48,708 nucleotides of DNA from Pseudomonadota bacterium. GTDB lineage: Bacteria > Pseudomonadota > Gammaproteobacteria > Xanthomonadales > Xanthomonadaceae. The notes below the pieces were generated by a model. The model made no database searches. It saw only the letters and a list, made by a program, of their open reading frames with translations, and was not told where the DNA came from. The DNA is taken from positions 1 to 48,708 of the forward strand of contig JAFEEL010000005.1 in NCBI GenBank assembly GCA_018241125.1. Reading direction: 5' to 3'. The position numbers were made by a program, and so were the translations under genes. This document shows positions 17,547-27,140 of this stretch, one piece after another; within the stretch, counting starts at the first letter, position 1, and the number at the start of each line of letters is the position of its first letter.

Positions 17547-19556
17547 TCACCAGATGATCACCCGCTTGTCCGGCGCCACCCACATCTTGTCTCCGGGCTT
17601 GACGTCGTAGGCCTTGAAGAAGCCGGGTTGGTTGACCACCGTACCCATCACGCGATCGACCGGGATCGAATGCGGGTCGGCCTTGATCTGCGCGATCATC
17701 GCGTCCTCGCGCATCTTGTTGCGCCACACCTGTGCAAAGCCGGCGTAAAAGCGCTGCGGGCCGGTCATGCCGTCGATCACCGGCGCGGGCTTGCCGTGCA
17801 GCGAGATCAAGTAGGCCTTGTAGGCGATCGCCAGGCCCGAGTTGTCGGCGATATTCTCGCCCAGCGTGAGCTCGCCATTGAGGTGGTAGCCCTTGACCGG
17901 CTCGAATGCCGAATACTCGGCGACCAGCGCCTTGGTCTTGGCGGCAAACTTTTCGTGATCTTCCTTCGTCCACCAGTCGTGCAGGTTGCCCTGGCCGTCG
18001 TACTGCGAGCCTTCATCGTCGAAGCCGTGGCTGATTTCATGACCGATCACCGCACCGATGGCGCCGTAGTTGACCGCGTCGTCGGCGGCCGGGTTGAAGA
18101 ACGGCGCTTGCAGGATCGCCGCCGGAAACACGATCTCGTTCATCTCCGGGTTGTAGTAGGCGTTGATCGTCTGCGGGGTCATGCCCCATTCGCTGCGGTC
18201 GATGGGCTTGCCGAGCTTGTTGATTTCGCGGTCGTATTCGAACTCCGAGGCGCGCGCAAGGTTGCCCAGCAGGTCGTTGCGGTCGATCGTCAGCGCCGAA
18301 TAATCACGCCACTTGTCCGGGTAGCCGAGCTTGAGCATGTAGGTGGCCAGCTTGGCCTGCGCCTGTTTCTTCGTCTCCGGGCTCATCCAGTCGAGCGTGT
18401 CGATGCTGGTCTTGTAGGCCGCCAGCAGGTTGTGCACCAGTTCGGTCACCCGCTGCTTGCTGGACGCCGGGAAATACCGGGCCACATACACTTGCCCGAG
18501 CTGCTCGCCCAGCGCCTGGCTGATCAGGCTCATGCCGCGCTGCCAGCGCGGGCGGTTCTGCGGCACGCCGCGCACGGCGGTGCCGTAGAAGGCGAAGTTT
18601 TCATCCACGAACGCCTTGCTCAGGTACGGCGCGGCCGAATGCAGTGCCTGCCAGCGGAAGTACGCCCTCCACGTCGCCACCGGCGTGTTCTTGATGATGC
18701 CGTCGAGCGCCTTGAAGTAGCTGGGCTGACTGACGATGACGTAATCGACCTTGCCGGCCACACCGGCATCGGCCAAGTAGGTTTTCCAGTCGAAGCCCGG
18801 CATCAGCGCCGGCAGGTCGGCGAGCATGACCTTGTTGTAGAGCTTGTTGGGGTCGCGGTTCTCGACTTTCGTCCACTGGATCTTCGCCAGTTCGGTCTCG
18901 AGCGCCACCACGTCGGCCGCCTCGACTTTGGCGTCGGCGTCACCGGCCAGCGCCAGCATGCGCTCGACGTGCGCCTGATAGGCGTCACGCTTGGCCTTCA
19001 GATCGTCCTTCAGGTAATAGTCGCGGTCGGGCATGCCCAAGCCGCTTTGGCCGAAGTCGATCACGTATTTGGTAGAATCCTTGTTGTCCTGGTGCACGCC
19101 GCCGCCGAACGGGCCATCCACGCCGATCCGGGCCAGATGCGCCATCAACGCCGGCAGGTCGGCCGTGCTCTTGATCGCCGCGATACGGTCGAGTTCGGGT
19201 TGCAGCGGCTTCAGGCCCAACGCATCGACGCGCGCCTCGTCCATGTAGCTGGCGTAGAGGTCGCCGATCTTGCGCTCGCCGGCGTTTTGCGGCGATTTCT
19301 GCGCCTGCTCGACGATCGTGCGCAGGTTTTCCTGGGTCTTGTCGTACAGCACGGTGAAAGCGCCGTAGCTGGGCTTGTCGGCGGGGATCTGCGTGGTCGC
19401 CAGCCAGTGGCCGTTGATGTAATCGTAGAAGTTGTCCTGCGGGCGCACCGATTTGTCCATCCCGGCGGTGTCGATGCCGGAGGTCAGCGGCGCGGCGGCA
19501 CCGGCGATGCCGGTCAGCAGGGACATGCCGATGGCGGCGGCGAGAATGCGTTTCAT
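17547..19556 (-). CDS. M13 family zinc metallopeptidase (neprilysin/PepO-like)
   Basis: 669 residues with a signal peptide (MKRILAAAIGMSLLTGIAGA). M13 enzymes cut short peptides using zinc. The first zinc motif is GHEISHGFDDEG (HExxH, about residue 503), the third ligand is the Glu of GENIADNSGL (about 568), and the substrate-anchoring N-A-Y-Y of TINAYYNPEMNEIVFPAAI is present. Length and the N-terminal DNFYDYINGHW block fit the family. The usual C-terminal CxxW is absent: this copy ends VIIW, so it lacks that conserved cysteine. Located in the periplasm or outside. The next gene upstream is a divergent S9 peptidase, suggesting a shared peptide-use theme. Confidence 0.94.
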   Translation of the reverse strand: MKRILAAAIGMSLLTGIAGAAAPLTSGIDTAGMDKSVRPQDNFYDYINGHWLATTQIPADKPSYGAFTVLYDKTQENLRTIVEQAQKSPQNAGERKIGDLYASYMDEARVDALGLKPLQPELDRIAAIKSTADLPALMAHLARIGVDGPFGGGVHQDNKDSTKYVIDFGQSGLGMPDRDYYLKDDLKAKRDAYQAHVERMLALAGDADAKVEAADVVALETELAKIQWTKVENRDPNKLYNKVMLADLPALMPGFDWKTYLADAGVAGKVDYVIVSQPSYFKALDGIIKNTPVATWRAYFRWQALHSAAPYLSKAFVDENFAFYGTAVRGVPQNRPRWQRGMSLISQALGEQLGQVYVARYFPASSKQRVTELVHNLLAAYKTSIDTLDWMSPETKKQAQAKLATYMLKLGYPDKWRDYSALTIDRNDLLGNLARASEFEYDREINKLGKPIDRSEWGMTPQTINAYYNPEMNEIVFPAAILQAPFFNPAADDAVNYGAIGAVIGHEISHGFDDEGSQYDGQGNLHDWWTKEDHEKFAAKTKALVAEYSAFEPVKGYHLNGELTLGENIADNSGLAIAYKAYLISLHGKPAPVIDGMTGPQRFYAGFAQVWRNKMREDAMIAQIKADPHSIPVDRVMGTVVNQPGFFKAYDVKPGDKMWVAPDKRVIIW

Positions 19557-19657
19557 GCGGACTCCTTGGGCAAATGGATGGACGATGGCGGGCGCAACGC
19601 AGTGCGGCGACCGCGCACACTAACAGGCTGCCGAGGGTGCGGCATGGGCCGAAAGTT

Positions 19658-19673
19658 GGGGGACTCGGGACTT
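19658..19673. repeat. Short heptamer-type repeat
   Basis: GGGACTCGGGACTTGG holds two copies of the seven-base GGGACTC unit also seen beside trpD and trpG. It lies between the divergent M13 and S9 peptidase genes. Confidence 0.5.
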
Positions 19674-19725
19674 GGTGCGTAGTGTGCGCAATTGCGTCTC
19701 AGCGCCACCCTTTCGACGTGAGACA

Positions 19726-22188
19726 ATGATGAGTCGCTTTTCGTGGGGTGTGCCGGTGAAACTGCCTCTGCATTGGCTTGCCGTGCTGGTCTTGCTGTGC
19801 CTGACCGCCGGTGCTCGCGCCTCGATCCGCCCGGTGGCGGTGGGCGAAGTGCCGACCCTGAAGCCCGACGAGGGCCTGCTGCTGGTCGATGTCGATACGC
19901 AGACGCCGATCGACGCGCTGCGCTTCGTCCAGCCGGGCAACGACACCGGCAGCAAGACGATCACCGACCTGCCCAAGGGACAGACCACGCGCCTGTACGT
20001 GGTGACCGCCGGCAGCTACCACTGGAGCCGGCTGGAGTTCACCAGCCACGACCACTGGTTCTTCCTCGAACTCAACCGGTATCCTGAACTCGCGTTCGAG
20101 GTTCGTCCGGGCGTGATCAACTACCCCGGCGATTTCCTGTACCGTCCGAGTAACCGCATCGCGGTGCGGGTGCCCAATCGCGCCCTGGTCGGAATCGATT
20201 GGCTGCGCGCCAACGCACCGGGCGTGTACACACGCTTCGATTTCGACTACAGCGGCCACTATCCGGACCCGTTCCCGGCGTTCTACAAGGCCGCTCTGAC
20301 CGCACACCCGACCCTCACCGATGCCGACCTGCAACGTACTTTGCCGGCACCGGCCGCCGGCACGCTGCCCATTCCCATCGAGGAGTTGTTCCGCAAGCCG
20401 CGCGTGCGCAGCGTGCGCATGAACCCGCGCGGCGATCTGGTGGCCGAGATCACCTACGCCGACAAGGGCTGGCACGTGGACGTGATCGACCTTGGCGCCG
20501 AGCAAGCCACGCGGGTGCTCGATCTGGATTACGACATCACCGGTTTGCAGTGGATTTCCGACCAGACGCTGGCGGTCACCGCCGGAACTGCGGCGCCCGT
20601 AGTGCGCGTGTTCCACATCGGCGCGGCCGGGCCCAAGGGCCGCCAGCACACCGGATATGCGATTCCGGTGTCGGGCGTCATCCTCGCGGCGATTCCCGGC
20701 AAGCCAGATCACGTGTTGTTCCAGCACGGGTCCTCGCTGTATGACCTCGACATCTCAAGCGCCGACGCGTTCTTGCGCAACCAGTTCGCCTTCAATGCGC
20801 AGATCGACCGCGGCTTGCATGGCGTGCTGCACTGGTTCGTCGATGGCAACGCGCAGCCGCGTGCGGCGGTGGTGCGCGACCGCGACGGCTATGCGTTGTA
20901 TTGGGGCAGCAATGGGTCGTTCCGGCAGGTGCTGCGGATCGACCCCGCTGACCCCATCTTGCCCTTGGCCGTGTCTGCCGACGGCAGCGCGATCTACGCG
21001 TTGACCGACAAGGATCGCGCGCAGCGCGAACTGGTGGAAATCGATCCAAAAACCGGCGCGATCGCGCGCACGGTCTACAGCAAGCCTGGCCGGGACATCG
21101 AACTGGCGGTGGCCGACACGCACGGCAACCTGATCGGCGCCGGTTACCTTGACGACGGCTTGCTCGTCACGGCGTTCTTCGATCAAGCCAACGCCGCGAT
21201 CGAAGGTCGCATCGCCAAGGCCTTCCCGGGCGAGGCGGCATTGATCGTCGGACGCAGCGACGCCGGCACGCAGTTCCTCGTATTGGTCACCGGCAGCGAC
21301 CGCCCCGGGCAGTTCTACCATTTCGACGCAACGGCTGGGACCGCCGAGTTGATCGACGACAGCAAGCCTTGGCTGTCGAAGGATCACCTGGCAAGCGCCA
21401 AGGTCATCCAGACCAAGGGTAGCGACGGCCTGCCGATCGAGGCTTACCTCACCATGCCGGTGAACGCGAAGGGGCGCGTACCGCTGATCGTGTACGCGCA
21501 CGGTGGCCCGATCGGGTACCGAGACAGCTTGGGCTTCGATCCGTCGGTACAACTGTTCGCTTCGCTGGGCTACGCCGTGCTGCAAGTGAATTTCCGCGGC
21601 TCTGAAGGCTACGGCAAAGCGTTCCGCGAAGCCGGCGAGCACCACTACGGCAGCCTGATCGAGGACGACATCGACGCCGCCACCCGTGCCGCGCTCGCGC
21701 AATATCCGCTCGACGACCAGCGCGTCTGCGCCGTCGGCGCCAGCTACGGCGGCTTTTCCGCGATGATGTCGGCGATCCGCTGGCCGGGGCGCTTCCGCTG
21801 CGTGGTGTCCATCTCGGGCCCCACCGACCAGTTGCTGATGTTCAGCGCCAGCGATACCGGCGCGTATGCGAAGGGGCGTACTGCGCTCGTCAAAGCAATC
21901 GGCGATCCAATGACGGATGCCGAGCGGATGCGTACCGCTGCGCCGATCTACCGCTACCAGGAACTCAGCGTCCCGGTGATGTTGGTGCACGGCACCGAAG
22001 ACCCGCGCGTGGATTACGAAAACACCCGACGGATGGTACGCATGCTCAACATCGCCGGCCGCGAGCCGGTGCTGCTCACGCTTCCCGGTGAGGGGCACGG
22101 CCACTGGTCGGATCAGGATGAGAAAACTCTGTGGACCGCAGTCGCCGGCTTCCTGCGCGCGCATCTGGACGCCAAGCCGCCGGCATAG
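19726..22188 (+). CDS. S9 family prolyl oligopeptidase-like serine peptidase
   Basis: 820 residues from ATG 19726 (ATG 19729 follows directly), chosen because a signal peptide comes next (LPLHWLAVLVLLCLTAGARA). The N-terminal half is a presumed beta-propeller that restricts access to small peptides. The C-terminal alpha/beta hydrolase domain has the nucleophile in GASYGGFSAM (Ser near 674), the acid in VHGTEDPRVDYENT and the histidine in GEGHGHW near 790; YAHGGP is the oxyanion region. It resembles dipeptidyl or acylaminoacyl peptidases. Likely periplasmic or secreted. Divergent from the M13 peptidase gene. Confidence 0.93.
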   Translation: MMSRFSWGVPVKLPLHWLAVLVLLCLTAGARASIRPVAVGEVPTLKPDEGLLLVDVDTQTPIDALRFVQPGNDTGSKTITDLPKGQTTRLYVVTAGSYHWSRLEFTSHDHWFFLELNRYPELAFEVRPGVINYPGDFLYRPSNRIAVRVPNRALVGIDWLRANAPGVYTRFDFDYSGHYPDPFPAFYKAALTAHPTLTDADLQRTLPAPAAGTLPIPIEELFRKPRVRSVRMNPRGDLVAEITYADKGWHVDVIDLGAEQATRVLDLDYDITGLQWISDQTLAVTAGTAAPVVRVFHIGAAGPKGRQHTGYAIPVSGVILAAIPGKPDHVLFQHGSSLYDLDISSADAFLRNQFAFNAQIDRGLHGVLHWFVDGNAQPRAAVVRDRDGYALYWGSNGSFRQVLRIDPADPILPLAVSADGSAIYALTDKDRAQRELVEIDPKTGAIARTVYSKPGRDIELAVADTHGNLIGAGYLDDGLLVTAFFDQANAAIEGRIAKAFPGEAALIVGRSDAGTQFLVLVTGSDRPGQFYHFDATAGTAELIDDSKPWLSKDHLASAKVIQTKGSDGLPIEAYLTMPVNAKGRVPLIVYAHGGPIGYRDSLGFDPSVQLFASLGYAVLQVNFRGSEGYGKAFREAGEHHYGSLIEDDIDAATRAALAQYPLDDQRVCAVGASYGGFSAMMSAIRWPGRFRCVVSISGPTDQLLMFSASDTGAYAKGRTALVKAIGDPMTDAERMRTAAPIYRYQELSVPVMLVHGTEDPRVDYENTRRMVRMLNIAGREPVLLTLPGEGHGHWSDQDEKTLWTAVAGFLRAHLDAKPPA

Positions 22189-22206
22189 GCGGTGCGGCGA
22201 GGATGA

Positions 22207-22269
22207 GGCGAACGGCCAGATGCGCGCTGCTAACGGCGAACGGGCAGATGCGATCTGCTAACGGCGAAC
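22207..22269. repeat. 28-bp tandem repeat, 2.25 copies
   Basis: A 28-bp unit starting GGCGAACGG at 22207 is repeated at 22235 and begins again at 22263 for seven bases. The second copy holds a perfect palindrome, GCAGATGCGATCTGC (22245-22259). It lies just after the stop of the S9 peptidase gene. Confidence 0.8.
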
Positions 22270-22334
22270 AGTTTCCCTGCGCTGGGTCGTGTCAACGAGC
22301 GAGCAACCCGCTGGTAAAGCGCCCGCGACACATG

Positions 22335-22413
22335 GTCATCCCGAGCACCGCGAGAGATCTGTTGGTTCTCATCAATGACGCAAGAGCAAATCCCTCGCTA
22401 CGCTCAGAATGAC
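22335..22413. repeat. 79-bp imperfect palindromic repeat (GTCATYCYGAGC type)
   Basis: The left end GTCATCCCGAGC...CGAGAGATCTG and the reverse complement of the right end GTCATTCTGAGC...CGAGGGATTTG agree at about 20 of 27 positions. The sequence class (GTCATTCTGAGCG...GCGAGGGAT) is a widespread intergenic palindrome in bacteria. It could form a long hairpin between the convergent S9 peptidase and speD genes. Confidence 0.7.
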
Positions 22414-22460
22414 AGTGCACAACAGGCAGGAAGGGTCGAGCGAATGCGAGACCCATCTTG

Positions 22461-22516
22461 CCCGTTCCCCGCTCCCCGTTCCCTGCTCCCTGCTCCCTGC
22501 TTCCCCGGCTCCCGGC
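22461..22516. repeat. Heptamer tandem repeat array next to speD
   Basis: About eight head-to-tail seven-base units of the form CCCGTTC / CCCGCTC / CCTGCTC run up to three bases from the speD stop codon. The unit length matches the other heptamer arrays of the window but the unit sequence differs. With the two repeats before it, this fills most of the 330-bp spacer between the S9 gene and speD; no gene is seen there. Confidence 0.8.
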
Positions 22517-22518
22517 CG

Positions 22519-23340
22519 TCAATCCACCAGATTGCGCCCGTGGAACAGCTCCTCGATCTCGCGCTTGAGCTGGGCCTCGATGCGCAGGCGTTCCTTGAAC
22601 GAGAGGTTCTTGGCCTTCTCCTCGAACAGGTAGGTGTCGAGGTCGAACTCCTTGACGTGCATCTTGGTGTGGAACAAGTTCTCCTGATACACGTTGACGT
22701 CGATCATCTCGTAGTGCGCGCGGTGCGGCTTGGACAGGAAGTCCTGGATCGAGTTGATCTTGTGGTCGATGTAGTGCTTCTTGCCCTTCACGTCACGGGT
22801 GAAGCCGCGCACGCGGTAGTCGCACACGACGATGTCCGATTCGAAGCTCTCGATCAGGTAGTTCAACGCCTTCAAGGGCGAGATCACCCCGCAGGTGGCC
22901 ACATCGATATCGGCACGGAAGGTCGCGATGCCGTTCTGCGGATGGGTTTCCGGGTAGGTGTGAACGGTGATGTGGCTTTTGTCCAGATGCGCCACCACGC
23001 TGGCATCCTCGGCGTGCTCGCGCATGGCGCCGCTGATCGCCTCCGAACCGACGTCCTTGCGGTCGATGACGGGTTCTTCGGAAATCAGGATGGTCACCGA
23101 CGCGCCCTGTGGGTCGTAGTCCTGGCGGGCGACGTTGAGGATGTTGGCGCCGATGATCTCGGCCACGTCGGTGAGGATCTGGGTCAGGCGATCGGCGTTG
23201 TATGCCTCGTCGATGTACTCGATGTAGCGCTGGCGCTGCTCGTCGGAGATCGCGTAGCAGATGTCGTAGATGTTGAAGCTCAACGACTTGGTCAGGTTGT
23301 TGAAGCCCTGAAGCTTCAGACGCGGCAGCGGCTTGACCAC
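22519..23340 (-). CDS. speD: S-adenosylmethionine decarboxylase proenzyme
   Basis: 273 residues, the E. coli-type (long bacterial) SpeD. It decarboxylates S-adenosylmethionine to supply aminopropyl groups for spermidine synthesis. The proenzyme cleaves itself between Lys121 and Ser122 in [14 protein letters not shown], and the serine becomes the pyruvoyl cofactor. Other family blocks are [49 protein letters not shown] and HIDHK-like residues. Divergent from clp across 145 bp, as in other xanthomonads. Cytoplasmic. No speE is seen in the window. Confidence 0.97.
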   Translation of the reverse strand: MVKPLPRLKLQGFNNLTKSLSFNIYDICYAISDEQRQRYIEYIDEAYNADRLTQILTDVAEIIGANILNVARQDYDPQGASVTILISEEPVIDRKDVGSEAISGAMREHAEDASVVAHLDKSHITVHTYPETHPQNGIATFRADIDVATCGVISPLKALNYLIESFESDIVVCDYRVRGFTRDVKGKKHYIDHKINSIQDFLSKPHRAHYEMIDVNVYQENLFHTKMHVKEFDLDTYLFEEKAKNLSFKERLRIEAQLKREIEELFHGRNLVD

Positions 23341-23485
23341 GGCATTCCTCCCACCCGGCGAACACGTTTCGGGCCGCGATTATCGGCCAAAGCGCCACGG
23401 ATGCAAGAGACGCGTTGCCCAAAGCGGCAACTGGCCCTAAGCTGCGCCCTTGCCAGCCCGCCACGGGCACCCTCCAGGAACGGCC

Positions 23486-24190
23486 ATGGCCAAAGTCGCC
23501 CACCTGCTTCCCCACGCCCTGCTGCGCCCGCTGATCTCCTCCGAACTGGCGCCGGACGCGACCACGCTCGAGCGCTTCCTCGGCTACTGCCACCGCCGGC
23601 GTTACCCCAATCGCACCGACGTGTTCCGGCCCGGCGACCCGGCCGACAGCCTGCACTACGTGGTCAGCGGCACCTTGTCGATCATCAGTGAGGAGCCCGA
23701 CGGCCGCGAGCTGGTGCTGTCCTATCTCAACCCGGGCGATTTCATCGGCGAACTGGGTCTGTTCGTCAAGACCGACCACCGCGAGGTGCTGCTGCGCACG
23801 CGCAGCCCGGTGGAAGTGGCCGAGATCAGCTACGAGCGTCTGCTGGCGCTGTTCCACGGCCCGCTGGCCACCGAGTGCCCGCGGCTGATGTACGCGATCG
23901 CCTCGCAGCTCGCCAAGCGCCTGCTCGATACCAGCCGCAAGGCCAGCCGTCTGGCGTTCATGGATGTTTCCGGGCGCATCTTGCGCACCCTGCTCGACCT
24001 GTGCGAAGAGCCCGAGGCGCTCAGCCACCCGGAAGGCACCCAGATCCGCGTCTCCCGACAGGAACTGGCGCGCATCGCCGGCTGCTCGCGCGAGATGGCC
24101 GGGCGCGTGCTCAAGCAGATGCAGGCCGACAAACTACTGCACGCCCGTGGCAAGACCATCGTGGTCTATCGCGCCACCCGCGGCGGATGA
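23486..24190 (+). CDS. clp: CRP-family global regulator Clp (CAP-like protein)
   Basis: 234 residues from ATG 23486. The cyclic-nucleotide-binding fold spans about 25-145, with GELGLF at 88-93; the C-terminal helix-turn-helix is SRQELARIAGCSREMAGRVLKQMQ (about 189-212). The blocks TLERFL, HRRRYPNRTDVFRPGDPA, ISYERL and KASRLAFMDVSGRI match Xanthomonas Clp closely. In Xanthomonas, Clp controls virulence, extracellular enzymes and exopolysaccharide, and its DNA binding is inhibited by cyclic di-GMP rather than activated by cAMP; that this protein behaves the same way is inference. The frame runs upstream to 23450 but without conserved sequence. It overlaps the next gene by 4 bp (ATGA). Confidence 0.93.
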   Translation: MAKVAHLLPHALLRPLISSELAPDATTLERFLGYCHRRRYPNRTDVFRPGDPADSLHYVVSGTLSIISEEPDGRELVLSYLNPGDFIGELGLFVKTDHREVLLRTRSPVEVAEISYERLLALFHGPLATECPRLMYAIASQLAKRLLDTSRKASRLAFMDVSGRILRTLLDLCEEPEALSHPEGTQIRVSRQELARIAGCSREMAGRVLKQMQADKLLHARGKTIVVYRATRGG

Positions 24191-24642
24191 CACAAACCAG
24201 CGCGCCGCGGCCGCTGCTGCGGCCGGTGTTGCCCTCCGACGCGGCCGCGATCGGTACGCTGCTCGGCGTACTGGGCTACCCGTGCACGCGCGAAGAAGCG
24301 CTGGCACGCATCCAGCGCGCCGGCCCCGACCCGCGCCAGCGCGTGCTGGTGGCCGATCAGCACGGCGAACTGGCCGGCCTGATCGCGATGAACGTGCGCT
24401 ACTCGTTCGTGCACGGCGTGGACATCTGCCACATCGCCGCACTGGTGGTGGCGCCGAACTGGCAGCGCCGCGGCATCGGCCAGCAGTTCCTGCACGAGGC
24501 GCAGCGCTGGGCGCGCGCGCGCAACGCGGCACGCATCGAGGTCGCCAGCGCAACCCATCGCACCGACGCACACGCGTTTTACCGTCGCTGCGGTTACCCG
24601 GAAACCGGCCTGCGCTTCGTGCGCCGGTTGGGGGATGCGTGA
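24187..24642 (+). CDS. GNAT family N-acetyltransferase
   Basis: 151 residues from ATG 24187, overlapping the clp stop as ATGA, so it is translationally coupled to clp. The core is HIAALVVAPNWQRRGIGQQFLHEAQRWA, with the acetyl-CoA loop Q/R-x-x-G-x-G/A as QRRGIG, followed by ASATHRTDAHAFYRRCGY, typical of GNAT acetyltransferases. The substrate is unknown. The coupling to a global regulator suggests coordinated expression. Confidence 0.9.
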   Translation: MTQTSAPRPLLRPVLPSDAAAIGTLLGVLGYPCTREEALARIQRAGPDPRQRVLVADQHGELAGLIAMNVRYSFVHGVDICHIAALVVAPNWQRRGIGQQFLHEAQRWARARNAARIEVASATHRTDAHAFYRRCGYPETGLRFVRRLGDA

Positions 24643-24645
24643 GGG

Positions 24646-24692
24646 CAAGGCGGCAGTGCTCTTGCTCGCGCGCGTAGCGCGTGACCGCCTTG
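24646..24692. terminator. Inverted repeat between convergent genes
   Basis: CAAGGCGG (24646-24653) and CCGCCTTG (24685-24692) pair perfectly and enclose a smaller CGCGC...GCGCG hairpin. It lies between the stops of the GNAT gene and trpC. No U-tract is visible, so a terminator role is only positional inference. Confidence 0.35.
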
Positions 24693-24768
24693 TTGCGTGC
24701 GTCGGCACTCTCATCGAACAAGCGGCGAATCTTCTGCCTAGCTCGGGCAGACAAACGGGCGACAGGGC

Positions 24769-25560
24769 TCAACCGGCAAATAGACGGCGAAGTTCCGCAC
24801 CCGGATCGTCCGCCCGCATGAACGTCTCGCCGACGAGAAAAGCATGCACGCCCGCATCGCGCATCTGCGCCACGTCCGCGCGCGTGGCGATGCCGCTTTC
24901 GGTGACGAGGATGCGCCCCTGCGGCACGCGCCCGCGCAGCGCCAGCGTGGTATCGAGCGAAACCTCGAACGTGCGCAAGTTGCGGTTGTTGATGCCGAGC
25001 AAGCGCGCCGGCACGGCCAGCGCGCGTTCGACTTCGGCGGCGTCGTGGGCTTCCACCAGCACGTCCATGCCGAGGTCGGCCGCAAGCGGGGAGAGTTCCA
25101 GCAATGCCGCGTCGTCGAGCGCGGCGACGATCAACAAGATGCAGTCGGCACCCAGCGCGCGCGCTTCGTACACCTGGTACGGGTCGATGATGAAATCCTT
25201 GCGCAGCACCGGCAGCGCGCAGGCAGCGTGCGCTTGCCGCAGGTACGCATCTGAACCCTGGAAAAAATCCACATCGGTGAGTACCGACAAGCAGGCCGCA
25301 CCGCCGGCTTCGTAGCTGCGCGCGATGGCGGCCGGATCGAAGTCGGCACGGATCACGCCCTTGCTCGGGCTGGCCTTTTTCACCTCGGCGATCACTGCCG
25401 CCTGCCCACGATCAATGCGCACCTGAATGGCATCGGCAAAGCCGCGCACGGGCGGTGCATCCTTGCTGCGGGCGATGAGTTCGGTCAACGGCACGCGCAT
25501 CGAGCGTTCGGCGACCTCCTGCGCCTTGCGCGCGAGAATCTTGTGCAGCACGTCGGCCAT
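24769..25560 (-). CDS. trpC: Indole-3-glycerol phosphate synthase
   Basis: 263 residues. TrpC closes the ring of 1-(2-carboxyphenylamino)-1-deoxyribulose 5-phosphate to indole-3-glycerol phosphate in tryptophan synthesis. The (beta/alpha)8 barrel shows the catalytic lysine in [13 protein letters not shown] (Lys61), [28 protein letters not shown] and VTESGI, with the phosphate-binding [10 protein letters not shown] at the end. It is a stand-alone TrpC without a fused TrpF. The ATG directly follows the stop of the ABM monooxygenase gene (TAGATG), implying coupling. Last gene of the trpG-trpD-ABM-trpC run. Confidence 0.97.
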   Translation of the reverse strand: MADVLHKILARKAQEVAERSMRVPLTELIARSKDAPPVRGFADAIQVRIDRGQAAVIAEVKKASPSKGVIRADFDPAAIARSYEAGGAACLSVLTDVDFFQGSDAYLRQAHAACALPVLRKDFIIDPYQVYEARALGADCILLIVAALDDAALLELSPLAADLGMDVLVEAHDAAEVERALAVPARLLGINNRNLRTFEVSLDTTLALRGRVPQGRILVTESGIATRADVAQMRDAGVHAFLVGETFMRADDPGAELRRLFAG

Positions 25561-25908
25561 CTAGCGATCCGCGCGCGGGCCGGCGTAGGCGCGCTCGACC
25601 TTGGCCACGCGCAGCTCGAAGTGCTCGTACCACTCCAGCCGACCGCGCTTGCGCACGGCGGTGTGCTCGGCGTGGTGCTTCCACGCCGTGATCGCCGCCT
25701 CACTGTCCCAATAACTCACGGTGATGCCGAACCCGTCGGCACCGCGCACGCTCTCGATGCCCAGAAATCCAGCCTGCTGCGGCGCCAGCGCCAACATGCG
25801 TTCGGAAGCCTCGTAATAACCCAATGGATCGGCGTCGGTGCGCTGGCTGGAAAAGATCACCGCGAAGTACGGCGGTTCGGGGGTGCTGGCGAAGGAGTCT
25901 GCGCTCAT
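25561..25908 (-). CDS. Antibiotic biosynthesis monooxygenase (ABM) domain protein
   Basis: 115 residues from ATG 25908. The sequence PYFAVIFSSQRT...YYEASERMLALAPQQAGFLGIESVRG...GITVSYWDSEAAITAWKHHAEH...WYEHFELRVAKV is a typical ABM-fold protein. These small dimeric ferredoxin-like proteins include quinone-forming monooxygenases and many of unknown function. It is embedded between trpD and trpC, with its stop touching the trpC start, so it is co-translated with tryptophan genes. No link to tryptophan chemistry is established. Confidence 0.88.
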   Translation of the reverse strand: MSADSFASTPEPPYFAVIFSSQRTDADPLGYYEASERMLALAPQQAGFLGIESVRGADGFGITVSYWDSEAAITAWKHHAEHTAVRKRGRLEWYEHFELRVAKVERAYAGPRADR

Positions 25909-25948
25909 CGCGGGTCTCGTGGCGTGGGAATCGGCAAGGATCGGCAGC

Positions 25949-26992
25949 CTAGCAGTTTGCGACGCCAAGGCGCTGCGTGGCGTCGATGAAATCGTCGAGC
26001 TTGCGCCGCGCCGCGCCGCTGGCGATGGTGGCCCGCGCCAGCGCAATGCCGGCTGCGATGTCGGGCACCACGTCGGCCGCGTACAGCGCCGCGCCGGCGT
26101 TGAGCGCCACCACCTCGCGCGGCAGCCCCGGCGTGTCGGCCAGCGCATCGAGCAGCATCGCCTTCGATTCGCCCGCGTCGGCTACCTTCAGGTTGCGGGT
26201 AGCGGCCATGGCGATGCCGAAATCCTCCGGGTGCACCTCGTATTCATGCACCTGACCATCGCGCAGTTCGGCCACCCGCGTGGAGGCGCCGAGGGATACC
26301 TCGTCGATGCCATCGCGCCCCCATACCACCAGCGCATGGCGCGCACCGAGCCGTTGCAGCACGCGCGCCTGGATGCCGACCAGGTCGGGATGGAACACGC
26401 CCATCAGGATGTTCGGCGCGCCGGCCGGATTGGTCAGGGGGCCAAGGATGTTGAACAACGTGCGCACGCCCAGCTCACGGCGCACCGCAGCCACGTGCCG
26501 CATCGCCGGGTGGTGGTTGGGCGCGTACAGGAATGCCAGCCCGGTTTCGCGCAGGCATTGCGCGACCTGCGCCGGTTGCAGGTCGATGCGCGCGCCGAGC
26601 GCTTCGAGCACGTCGGCACTGCCCGACTTCGACGACACCCCGCGGTTGCCGTGCTTGGCCACCTTCGCGCCCGCAGCGGCGACCACGAACATGCTGGCGG
26701 TGGAAATGTTGAAGGTGTTGGAACCATCGCCGCCGGTGCCGACGATGTCCACGAATCGGGACGTATCGCCATCCACGTCCACCTTCGCCGCGAACTCGCG
26801 CAGCACGCTGGCGGCACCGGCGATCTCGCCGATGGTTTCCTTCTTCACCCGCAGCCCGGACAAGATCGCCGCGACCAGCGTCGAGGAGACTTCGCCACGC
26901 ATGATCTGCCGCATCAAATCCACCATCTCGTCGTGGAAGATCTCGCGGTGTTCGATGGTGCGCTGCAGGGCTTGCTGGGGAGTGATGGGCAT
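25949..26992 (-). CDS. trpD: Anthranilate phosphoribosyltransferase
   Basis: 347 residues from ATG 26992. TrpD joins anthranilate to phosphoribosyl pyrophosphate. Signatures are the PRPP-binding [79 protein letters not shown] and GRDGIDEVS. The frame is open upstream to 27202, but family sequence begins at [11 protein letters not shown], so the shorter start is correct. Directly upstream lies a short heptamer array and a 148-bp gap before trpG. Confidence 0.96.
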   Translation of the reverse strand: MPITPQQALQRTIEHREIFHDEMVDLMRQIMRGEVSSTLVAAILSGLRVKKETIGEIAGAASVLREFAAKVDVDGDTSRFVDIVGTGGDGSNTFNISTASMFVVAAAGAKVAKHGNRGVSSKSGSADVLEALGARIDLQPAQVAQCLRETGLAFLYAPNHHPAMRHVAAVRRELGVRTLFNILGPLTNPAGAPNILMGVFHPDLVGIQARVLQRLGARHALVVWGRDGIDEVSLGASTRVAELRDGQVHEYEVHPEDFGIAMAATRNLKVADAGESKAMLLDALADTPGLPREVVALNAGAALYAADVVPDIAAGIALARATIASGAARRKLDDFIDATQRLGVANC

Positions 26993-26997
26993 TTTCG

Positions 26998-27014
26998 TGA
27001 CTCGGGACTCGGGG
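26998..27014. repeat. Heptamer repeat between trpD and trpG (left arm)
   Basis: TGACTCGGGACTCGGGG contains the seven-base unit GGGACTC. It is inverted relative to the longer array at 27144-27174. Together they bracket about 130 bp without a gene. Confidence 0.6.
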
Positions 27015-27140
27015 TAAGCGGCGACACCAGCGAACCTTTCCCCGATCATGCCAAACAACCGACCATCTGCAACCGCCCACACCGGACAAGGCCCGTGGTG
27101 GAAGCCGGACACGAACGGCGTCGTAAGCTCGGGTCGGCTT

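Noticed and set aside
17628-19682. 684-codon plus-strand frame opposite the M13 peptidase
   Set aside because: Shadow frame with no recognisable domain; the minus strand has full family motifs.
22207-22516. CRISPR array
   Set aside because: Repeats are head to tail without unique spacers and of three different types; no cas genes are present.
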